DNA of 64,000 nt from Lytechinus variegatus (lineage: Eukaryota > Echinodermata > Echinoidea > Temnopleuroida > Toxopneustidae), in the NCBI RefSeq assembly GCF_018143015.1, contig NC_054757.1:3148001-3212000 (forward strand). Direction: 5' to 3'. The translations under genes were made by a program, and so were the position numbers. Positions 44,454 to 56,400 of the stretch are shown piece by piece. Under the pieces are notes generated by a model, which worked only from the letters and a program-made list of their open reading frames with translations, searched no databases and was not told the origin of the DNA. How positions within the stretch are numbered: the first letter of the stretch is position 1; each line of letters starts with the position of its first letter.

Positions 44454-47400
44454 CTACATTAAATATACGCAATGCGGAGAGAAAAATGTACTTACTTAAG
44501 ACTAAAGAGGTCTCACAGGCCTAATTCATTCCCCATGGACTCATGTGTTAAATTGGCACTTTAAAAAATTCATAAAAAATAAGGATGAAATTCGGGGTTG
44601 AATGTTTACTACCAGTGGATAGGATTTATATCTGGCAATCCATATCTGACCAGAAAAGGGTCCCTCGACCGGCTCATTTCAAAAATAAATTGGCGTGTTT
44701 GAAGACACCGTCGGGGGGAGCAGATTCATCAACTCAAACAGCAAAATGGCCCTAATCCTTCCGCCAGTCAAAATATAGTCCAAAATTGGTGATATTTCTT
44801 CCCAATTAGGGAAAAGGAAGTTCAGTAATTACCAAAAATAAAAAATTAGTGTTAGATGTACAATCATATGCATACACTTTGTCAATCAGCCATATCAAAA
44901 TAAAAAAAATAGCAATGGGTTGGCTCGAATGAATATCTATGGCCTACCACTAGTAATTAGGCCCGTGAGACCAAGAAAGTAACACATTCCAAGAGTCCCT
45001 GCAATTTAAAGTGATAGGCTAATATTGTGGAGCTTCAAGCTAAAAAATTGAGCTACTGAGTAGTGTTTAAATGGACAAATATACACCCTCGAATACAAAA
45101 GCTTGGAAAGTTACACTGCCAATGACAAGTTTTACATAAATAAACAATAAAATTCGGGGCTGGTTATATTAACCTAGGTGTAAAGACAGTAAGTCTATGG
45201 GAGGAAATGGGCAGTGAATCTGGTCAACTTAAGATTTTCAGCATGTGGAATCATGGGGCTCAGGTTTTTTTTTAAACTCCAGTAAATTAAATGTTAGCCA
45301 CTATCTTTAAGAAGTACTGTTTAAATGGACAAAGTAGTGTTTAAATGGACAAATATACACCCTCGAATACAAAAGCTTGGAAAGTTACACTGCCAATGAC
45401 AAGTTTTACATAAATAAATAATAAAACTTAGAGCTGGTTATATTAACCTAGGTGTAAAGACAGTAAGTCTATGGGAGGAAATGGGCAGTGAATCTGGTCA
45501 ACTTACGATTTTCAGCATGTGGAATCATGGGGCTCAGGGTTTTTTTTAAACTCCAGTAAATTAAATGTTAGCCACTATCTTTAAGAAGTACTGTTTAAAT
45601 GGACAAAGTAGTGTTTAAATGGACAAATATACACCCTCGAATACAAAAGCTTGGAAAGTTACACTGCCAATGACAAGTTTTACATAAATAAATAATAAAA
45701 CTTAGAGCTGGTTATATTAACCTAGGTGTAAAGACAGTAAGTCTATGGGAGGAAATGGGCAGTGATCATATCACTCCTCATTATTGAGGCAAAACCATAT
45801 GAGGTATTTTGCTGGGTTTGGAGAACTGCATTTAAGATTTCAAGTCCTCGCAAGATGTGCAGATTTGTATAGACATTCAAAAACCATGACATACACGCAG
45901 AATAGGTATTGAGTAGTCATTTTGTGAACTTAGTCATTTATTCTGTTGCACATATCTAGATATATTGTTTGCACTACAGAATCAAGATGTTTCATTTAGT
46001 ATCAGGATTATTAGATAGAACAAATATAGTCAGATAGCTGCCCCAAACAGATTTCAATGTTGGGGTCAAAATTTTATTTGCCCACATAAAAAAAATTATT
46101 TTGCATTATTAGGTAAGCAACTTATCATTTTGATACTTTCATTGGCCTTGGTCAAGTGAGCATGTGCTAGAGTCAAGTCAGTGTTCTCAAAGATTGCCAA
46201 CAGTAACGTTTTAATATTGTTCAAGATAATCAGAGCTTTTAACCTAAATTGGCAAAGTAATAAATATATAAATAAATGAATAAAAACTTCGAAAAAGTAA
46301 GGTGTTAATCAATCCTTACTGGTTGAAGATTGATGAAGGACTCCAGACTTTGCAGGACAGAACATTTTCCCCTCTTCCCTTGCGTTCTGCCAATCAGAAT
46401 CACTGGGAGGGTACTAAATGCCAGATTCTCTTGTTGACCTGTATATATGAAAATACGGTTTGAGCGAAGAAGTGGCCAGTGAAGGAAAGGAAAACAAAAA
46501 AAAGGAAAGAAGGATGTAGGTGAGGATGAAATTTCAGCATTTTCAAACTAAATGTGTTTGCCTGCAAATGAGATTCAAGCTTACAAGTGGAATGGGTACA
46601 AGTATATAATTGAGAAATTATAAGGATTAAAGGTTAAGGGATTCACCAAGGTAACTTTGGTCAAAATTATGTATCACCCATTAATATACAACAAAATCAT
46701 TTTATATTCAAAAGGCTTGTTGACCCCTGCCTGTGACCTTAAGCTTGGAACTGGAGGTGTCCTTCCAATCTCTGAAGAGCATCATCCCTCTTGGAGTGAG
46801 AATAGAAATTCAAGCAAACAAAGAAACCAAAAACTGAACATTGGGCTCAGAAAGGTCTTCAATGTCTGCTGTAACATTTGACCTTTAGGTAACCTTCAAC
46901 TCCCACAACATCTACCATCCAAGATTGGTCACAAATGGGCATACATGGATCAAAAGTTATGAGCTGTAATACAAAACTTGCCCTAAAAACTAAACTTTAA
47001 CCTATGCTCATGATCATCTTTCACCTTAAACGAGGTGATCCTATGTTTGGTAGAATGTGAAACAACTTTGCATATAACGGTGATGTGGAAGAGGTTCATC
47101 GTGGTGAAGGATTGAGTAGAAGAAATAACCAGTTGTCTCACGATGTAGATGTAGTGGAGCCGGACAATAGCTCCCGACGCTATATAACCCGTGCGCAGCA
47201 GCGTCTTTGCTCATTGCCTGACGAAGTCTAGCAGCTTGCAGACGAAACGTCGCTTTCCTACTACGTTTGCTACATCGTGAGACAACTGGTTATTTCTTCT
47301 ACTCAATGTGAAACAACTTTGCATATAACCATGCTTCCCTCCAAGTTTGATTAAAGCCTTTGGCCCGTATTCTGAACTTGGGTTTATATAAAACCCTGGT

Positions 47401-50400
47401 TTAAAGTTGTGGTTTGATTATGGAGAGCCAATTGGAGCACAACTCCCCCACAATACACATTCAATTCATTAACTCATATGACACCCGATTTGTTCATAAT
47501 TGTCTGGGAATGGTAACTGAAGTATTTTTCTTCATTATGAAAGCAAAATGAAACAAAATAATATACATAAGAAATAAACAATATAAACAGGTTTTTTTTA
47601 TTTGCGGCTCCCCATAATTTTAGCACAGAGTTAGGCCGTGGTCTAAAAAGTTAAACCCGACTTCAGAATACGAGCCTTTGAGTACAAAGTTATTCAAGTT
47701 CTGTTACTGCAAGGATAAATACATACGTCCGCACTCCCATTTGAAATTCCTGCAATGCATTAGTGCTATACAATAAAGGTGAAAAATGCTGTGCGCAGTG
47801 TTCAGCTGGTAAGTAATGTTGAGAGTCAATTACCTCTCTTCAACGGCTTGCGCAACACGATAGTATAAATACCAGGGGTCTGTGTTAGTTCTAGATAAGA
47901 AATCATTACTTTGAATCGGTGTATGTTACTGTAGAACATCATTTGCTTGTTTCTATGAGCTCCATCAACTATTACAATTATGTTGGATAGGATTTGGTGT
48001 ACGTAAGAACACTGATTTCACTATAAATTGGAAGCATTGTTATTCTTACACCTGAAGAGGAAATGTCCTCTTTCGCAGATTTAATGTCAATTGATGCAGT
48101 TTTGTTAAAGTCTTTGCACTGCTACTCTAAGCTTGAATCGTGTGTAAGACTAAAACTTACTCTGCGTCAATTTCTGGTTCACTCCGACCCCTAGGACCTT
48201 TCTATATCCAGGATGCACCTTCTCCGCAAATTCTAAGATTTGCCCACACAACTTTGGCCACATCTTGAACAGGGCACCAGGAGCTGCATCCTCTATTGTC
48301 AATTCAAAGTCTTGATCAATCTAAAAATGAAATAAGTATTTATAAACTGTATCACACATAATACAATTACCAGCATACAATGTTTTATACATTACTATGT
48401 CAATAAAATCATGCTAAATATTGTTCATTAAATAAAAACAAGTAGAATGCCTCTGGCTGTCTCACCTGCATCACGGTGAGACAACCTACTATAACTCGCA
48501 CAAGATGTTCAGTGATACTTGGTTACTCTTCTTTCCACGTTTTATGAACTAGACCAATACACTTTAGAGATAGGATGGTAATTCAACAAATACCCCCAAG
48601 GTGGCCAAAGTTCATTGACGTCACATGACCTTTGACCTTGATCATGTGACCTGAAACTTGAACAGGATATTCAGTGATATTTGATTACTCTTATGTCCAA
48701 GTTTCAAAAGTCAGATCAATAAACTTGCAAGGTTATGATGGTAATTCAACAGATACCCCCATTATTGCCAAAGTTCATTGACCTTTGACCTTGGTCATGT
48801 GACCTAAAATGCGCGCAGGATGTTCAGTGATACTTGATTACTCTTATGTCCAAGTTTTATGAACTAGACCAACATACTTTTAAAGTTTTGATTGTAATTC
48901 AACAGATACCCCCAAATCGGCCAAAGTTCATTGACCCTAAATGACCTTTGACCTTGGTCACGTGACGTGAAACTTGCACAGGATGTTCAGTGATACTTGA
49001 TTACTATTATGTCCAAGTTTCATGAATCAGATCCAAAAACTTTTAAAGTTTTGATTGTAATTCAACAGATACCCCAAATCGGCCAAAGTTCATTGACCCT
49101 AAATGACCTTTGACCTTGGTCATGTGACATGAAACTCATGCAGGATGTTTGGTGATACTTGATTAACCTAATGTCTAAGTTTAATGAATTAGGTCCATAT
49201 ATTTTCTAAGTTATGATGACATTTCAAATCTTAACCTCAGGTTAAGATTTTGATGTTGATTCCCCCAACATTCTTTGACCCTAAATGACATTTGACCTTG
49301 GTCATGTGACATGAAACTCTATTAGGATGTTCAGTAATACTTGATTAATCTTATGGCCAAGTTTCATGAACTAGGTCCATATACTTTCTAAGTTTATGAT
49401 GTCATTTCAAAAACTTAACCTTAGGTTAAGATTTGATGTTGAAGCTGCCGCCACCGTCGGAAAAGCGGCGCCTATAGTCTCACTCTGCTATGCAGGTGAG
49501 ACAAAAATGAAAACTCATCAATGTTTGTAACAAACACCCTAGGTCACATGCGCACATTGCATAAATCAAGTAAAGTATCTTGAGCTTTGACATTGACCTT
49601 TCCCTTTCTAATCATTTATTACATTATTTCAATATTGATCACTGTTGGATTAATTACCCACTGGAAAAACAATACTTAGTATTTGCAAAGCTGTCCATGT
49701 ATGCATTAATACCTAGCGTTTCTTTCTATGTGATTTTATAGTGTAGCAAGCTAAATCACAGGAAAAGCATCATGATCAAACCTGTCCTTTACAAATCTAT
49801 CAAAACAAAATATGTATAAATATACAATTTTCTACACTAATTTGTATCCATACTTTGGCAGCCATTTTGAAATAGAAAATGGCTGCCAGAATCAGAAAAA
49901 AAACATTGTCCCAGAAACATCAGGTCTTGCAATGTCAAAAAAACATAAAGCATTTGACATGAATATCAATTTGAATTTTTTGCTTCTGTGTGCTCGTCGC
50001 CGGAGCAGAATAAGTCTTGCACTATATTTTCAAGCAAGAAAGAAATTGATTAATATTGAAAATTCATAAACAAAAAAATGCTTTCTTCAAACAATCAAAT
50101 TTAAAATGAATTTTTTCATCATGCAAATCCACTGCACTATTGTAATAATCAAGTTATTTTACCATTCCTGCATCCAGAAGCCGTGGGTATTTTTGAAGAA
50201 TATCTGCTGTACTTGGTCTCGGGTTTCCTCTGATCCACTCGTATCTCCGTACCGCAGTTCGTCGCATTTTTTGAGCAATGACGTTTTCCGGTGATGAATT
50301 ATGTTTCATCCAGAGGGTGTCTTCTTCGTGCTCTTCTTCTGCAACATTTATTGGTAATAAACATGAATCAAAGATTAAGAAGAGCAATATTCATTATTAC

Positions 50401-53400
50401 ACAAGTTATCTGACTATTTTATATAGAACTAATGGAATAAGAAGATAAATTGTACAAATTCTCGTTCAAACAATTCCCTTGTGCACAGTGTGTAATCAAA
50501 CTAATTGCTGTATCTCAGATTCAAAATTAGTATCTGGTCATTCATAAACTGTACATACATCTGCAATAACTAATAGCAAGAGCGAGCACATAGGAAATTT
50601 CATGCTGCGTCATGAGTGAATTAATTTGGAGATAAATAAAGTTGTTAATTTTGAAAATTGCAAATTTGAGGGGAGGTGATCCTTGGATCACTATTGCTTA
50701 TTTTTTTCATGGTCACTGTAAGTGATTTTTTCGTCTTAGTGGAGTTGAATTAGAGTGTTTATACTTCATTGTGATAATTTGTACTAGTCTTCTAAACCAT
50801 TATTATGTATACTGTACACTGACTGACGGACAGACACACAAGCAGAATATACAACTGGGTAGGGAAGTGCCTAAAAAACATTGCATTAACGTCATTTTAC
50901 GTGATTAAAATTTACCGCGCGAATTTTTTTTACCCCGCCGCTCGCTGACTTTTTACTTTCAAGTCTCGCACAACTTTTGAGACCAGACTTATGATGCAAG
51001 AGTACGTGGTTACGAAATTACGCAACATCATGTAAGTGCATGTTCGACCCAAAATTGTTCAAAAAAAGTGATTTCATGTACAAATCCAATGCAAATTGTG
51101 TATTCAGCCAAAATTAAAAAATGTATCATTATTTCGACTTTTACAGATTAAAATTAATTTATTTTTTCTTGTTTATGATCAGACATGTGCATCAATTTCC
51201 ATCAAAAAAACAATAAAAACAAAAAGGAAAAAACAAAGAAATACATAAGAAATAAAAAACAATAAAATACATGAGGAAAAAAACTGCGATACCAATTTTT
51301 TTTTTATGTACCTTTGATTAGAATCCTATAAAGTCTGTGAAGAAAAATGAGCCATTTTGGGGCCATAATGAGTTAATTAGAGCAAATTATTTATTTTATT
51401 GCATAATTATGCATAAATTAGCATAATCGATTCATTAAAAAAATTTCATTGACCTATCTTCCCTGTTAAACTAAAGATCAAAAGGGGAGCTTTCTCTGTT
51501 TATTTTATGTACTAACCAGTGATAGTGTTCAGCATATCTTTACGACTCTGGATCTTTTCCTTTGGCGTCTGTTTCATCGATGTAGAGGCGAGTGCATTCA
51601 ATTTTGAGCCCTTCTCAGACGGAGAAAAATTTGCATGCAACTTTACCCGCACATACCTTAGACGAGACTCCAAGTACCCAGTTGCTGGTCCATGTTTTGA
51701 GCCCTTGATGTACCATAACTCCTGTTTTATTATGAAAAAGAGAAAATAATGAAGATGAGCTAGCTATGGAACCCCAGCAATCTGATCATCATTTAACTGG
51801 GGCACAAGATAGCCATGTTTGTACAATCTCTACTTGGTGAGCTTGTTTGTTTGTGGTAATTCCCATAGGAACTCGGCAGGACAGCATTTTGCTGGTAAAC
51901 GCCAAGCTAGCATATGACCAATTACCTTGGAAACATTTTATGTCTAGGTTTATCAGTCATAGTGGCTGACGTAATAGACGACAGATATCACTCTCGGGCC
52001 TTTTTATCAAAGTGGAGACAATGGCAGAGTTAGGATTCGAACTCACAACCTTGCGATTACGAGTCCAATGCTCTAACCACTGGACCACACCCTTCAACTG
52101 CTGGAACTCAGCGTGAAGGATTATTATGCACACATTGCAAACATAATCAATTAACCCTAAAAAGACTGGGGGGCTGATTCAGCCCCCCCCCTTCCACATT
52201 TTTCGCGATAAATTGAAAGTTTTTGACCACGTCACTCGCTGACTTTTTACTTTCAAGTCTCGCGCAACTTTTGAGACCAAAATTGAGACCCCCAGGTACG
52301 CGGTTCCGAAATTATGCAACATTTCGTAAGTGCATGCAAACCCAAAATTACTCAAAAACGTGAATTTGTATACAAATCCAATACAAATATGTATTTTAGC
52401 CAAAATTCATAAATGTATCATTATTTTTCCTTTCACTGCTTAAAAAATCAATTGATTTTATCTTGTTTATGGTCAAAATAAAGTCCCCGACAATTTCCAT
52501 TGAAAAAACAATAAAAAACAAAAAGTCGAAAAACATAGAAATACATAAGAAATTTAGAAAACAATAGAATACATAAGAAAATGAATGTTTTTTCGAAATT
52601 TTTGAAACATAAATTTGATCTGGGGAGCGTTTCATGAAAGGACTTGTCAGACGTTTTATCCGACAAGTCCTGTTTTATCAGACAGTTACTATAGTAACAG
52701 TGCTTCTCAACCAATCAGAATCCAGGAAAGTTGTCAGATCTGACAACTTGTCGGACGAAAATATTGATGAAACGCCCCCCAGATGCCTTTCTAGAGTATG
52801 TGAAACAAAAATTAGCATTTTAGGGGCATTATTTTATTAATAAGAGCAAACTTATGATTTTACACATAAATTAGCATAATTAATGAGCAATGAGATATTT
52901 TGCAGAATTTGATATTACAGTTTTGTAGTTAATGCCATGGGTAACGCGCATGCCAATTTTTGTCGTGATCGCGCGATCGGTGGCCGAGATCACAAGGGGG
53001 GGCTGAAATAGCCCCCGTCTTCTTAGGCATCGAAATAGCCCAGTCTATTTAGGGTTAAGTTACTATTAAGTTACTGATGTGTTCAATCTTTGTTTAGCCC
53101 AACTGAAGGATGGTAAAAGTGTTAAAGGTCAAGTCCACCCCAGGAAAATGCTGACTTGAATAAATAGAGAAAAATCAAACTAGTGCTGAAAATTTCATCA
53201 ATATCAGATGCAAAATAAGAAAGTTGTGACATTTTACAGTTTTGTTTATTTTTCACAAAACAAGTGATATGCACAACTAGGTGAGTCAGTCGATGATGTC
53301 CCTCACTGTTTCTTTTGTTTTTCTAATTTTGAATTATACAATATTTCATTTTTTATAGATTTTACATTAAGGACCAACTTGACTGAACCCTATAGTATTG

Positions 53401-56400
53401 ATTAATGCTAATTCCACACGTTCAGGGAGGAATTGATTGTTGTATCACTTGACAATGAGGAGAAAATCAAAATATATTTCATATAATAAAACACAAGAGA
53501 AACAGTGAGTGGAGGACGTCATAGTCTCTTAATTTGCATACCAGCCTGGATGTGCATATAACTGTTTTGTGAAATTAGAGCGAAACTTTATAATAATGTC
53601 ATAACTTTATTTTACATCCGATTTTGATGTAATTTTCAGTGTTATGCTTGTTGGATTTTCTCTTTTCATTTAAATCAACTCTTTGTTGGGGTGGACTTGT
53701 CCTTTAAGATCCCCCAAAAGAACAACAACAGCACATAGCCATAAGATACACATTGAACTTAAGTATGGATCCTATACCCTTAAGGGACAATTTATGAGTT
53801 TGATTGAAAGTTTAAAAAGTCATGGACAAAGAGCAATCACAATGCAAGTTATTTCCCCAATCTGTTGCTGGTTTTCAGAACACAATACAAAAAACGCAAT
53901 TTGGAAATTTTTTGGCTAAAGGGCCTAATGTGGCTCTTCAGAACACCAGTGACAACTTGATCAGAGAAAAGTGATTTTCTTATATTTTTCATGATTAGAA
54001 CAAACTTGAAGTAAACAATGAAAAGGAAGGAAAGATAATGTCAGTTAAATGGACCAGAGTAACTTACATGTCCTGTTATTCCATTGGGGTCCTTTAGAAA
54101 AGGCCACCTCTCTGTCAACTCCCTCGCCAAGGCCTCTTTAGCACATACTGATGGGCTGCAATAAAGGGATTGTATAGTTGTGGTAATGATTACACAAAAC
54201 ATGTGTGACAAAAATACTTAATTGCAGTAAAGAAACTTCACATTTGTAAAGACCACTGCACACCTTACGACCCGACCGGTCGCCGACTGGCTTGCGACTG
54301 GTTGAGGGGAGATGTGACGTCACAGCTCTTGTCAGCTTGAGCGTCACAGACCGGTCAGAGACAAGTCGCAAGGAAAATCAGAAGGATTTGACATGTCGAA
54401 TCTTTATGACTGGATCGCAAGCTCAATCCAGCCTCAAGCCAATTAGACAGCAAGGTTTTTGCAATGTGTGCGGTGTTGAGGCTTATGACTGCATTGCGAT
54501 TCATCTCCCCTCACTCAGTCGCAAGCCAGTCGCCTACCAGTCGGGTCGTAATGTGTGCAGTGGCCTTAAATCTCACTTGTAATTGGTATGAATGTACACA
54601 TTAAGTGTGCAAATCTCCCTATGGGCAATTCCATGATTAGTTACGCTACACTTAATGAAAAACTTTACTCAACATTTTGCTCATACATGAATATGCTTTG
54701 ATATTATTTTTCTGCTGTGGTACTGTCAGTTCTCTAGACTGGCACCTGTTTCACAACATCAAGCAAAATTGTGAGACGTTTCAGTGGGTAATAAACAGGA
54801 AGTAACTATGGTTAGTTACGTTACATAAAATGGACATGAAAAAAAAATACTTATCCTCAAAGTCTCCTCAACCTGTTTTCAACTGGTGTCTTGATCATTT
54901 GATATATTACTGATAAAAATTTTGAACTACAGCATCAAAAATATGGTTAGTTACGTTACATTTTGTTAAATCAAAATAAATTTGTCTTTATTCATATCTT
55001 TTTCAGATTTCGTATGCATATGGGGGGCTTATTTACTTTCATAACAGTAGGAGGCTGTTGGCATGGAAAAACTGCAGAATAAATTATGGTTTTTCATAAA
55101 ACTGAGATTTAGTCACACTAGTCCCACATGCGGTATTTCATGTATGGTTCTGACTCTCCTAGAGGGTGCTGTTTAAGACGTAAAATTTAGAGTAGAAACG
55201 ATTTTCCCCTTTGTTTCATGATTCATACCCATTCAAACCATTAAAGGCAAAGTTCACCCTGACATCAAGTTGGTTTTATTCAAAGCAGAACAATGAGAGA
55301 AACATATTGATGAAAGCCTGGCGAAAATTCACCAAAGAATAACAGAGTTTATGACGTTTCAAATTTTCAAATTTGTGAAGTCACTTGCGAGCAGCTCCCA
55401 ATAATTCCATAAATTGCCATTTTTAATGGTTCATGATAACCGAAGGAGTATTTTTATACAGAAGCACGTATGAAGTATTTCTGATAATTCTGAGAAAATG
55501 ATATTTTTATGGAATTTATTTCAGTCATGACTTTAATGGGGTGCTGCTTGCATGTGACGTCACAAATTTAAAATTTTGAAATCTCATAACTCCGTTATTT
55601 TTTGGTGGATTTTCGTAAAACTTTCAATGAAATGTTTATCTCATTGTTCTGTTTTTCTTAAAACCAACTTGATATCAGGGTAAACTTGTTTTTAAAATGT
55701 AATACAATTCGAGATTGAGCAATTAACATAATTTGTGATTTGTTTAATAATCCATGGAAATACCCTTATAGTCATGCTATGGTTGTTCACTGATGACTGA
55801 AAATTAGTTATGTAAATTGAATTTAAAGGTACATGTAAATGCCAGTTTTGGTAATGATATGAAAATGAGTTCGTACTGAATCCAATGAAATGTCCACCAA
55901 AGTGTCAGTTTGTATAAATAAAGAATACGTGCCAAAGGATTCTGGAAAAAATTGTTTAATTGTTGAGAAATTAGCAAATAAGCACAGGATTCGGGTCAAG
56001 CGTCGAACACGACATTCAAAGCAATAATAATACACTGTCCCATGTGCGCTTATCTGTGTTGGTGATCTTCAGTAGGAATATTTTTCAGCATAGATTTCAA
56101 GATTTCACAAAGTTCAGTTTATGTGACTGTACCAGATCTAGATCCTTGATATACTGACAATTAAACCTGGTTTTACAGACTTTCTCATTTTCTATTTTTC
56201 TCTCCCTTCATCTCTTAGATTTACCACTTTTTTATTTTGCTCTTTTTCATGTTTACTATGGTTTTTTCTTAATACACCCCCTTTCTCATACAGCATCAGT
56301 TTCTTTATTTGCTTTTACCCTTTTAGGCAATTTGCTTCCCTTCCATATATACAGTTTTTTTTTCTGTATAGTCTTCTGTTTTTCCCCTCACACCCAGCGG

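Noticed and set aside
52020..52098. tRNA-Thr-like gene on the minus strand
   Set aside because: Good B box and anticodon-like loop, but no clean acceptor stem; joined to SINE body sequence.
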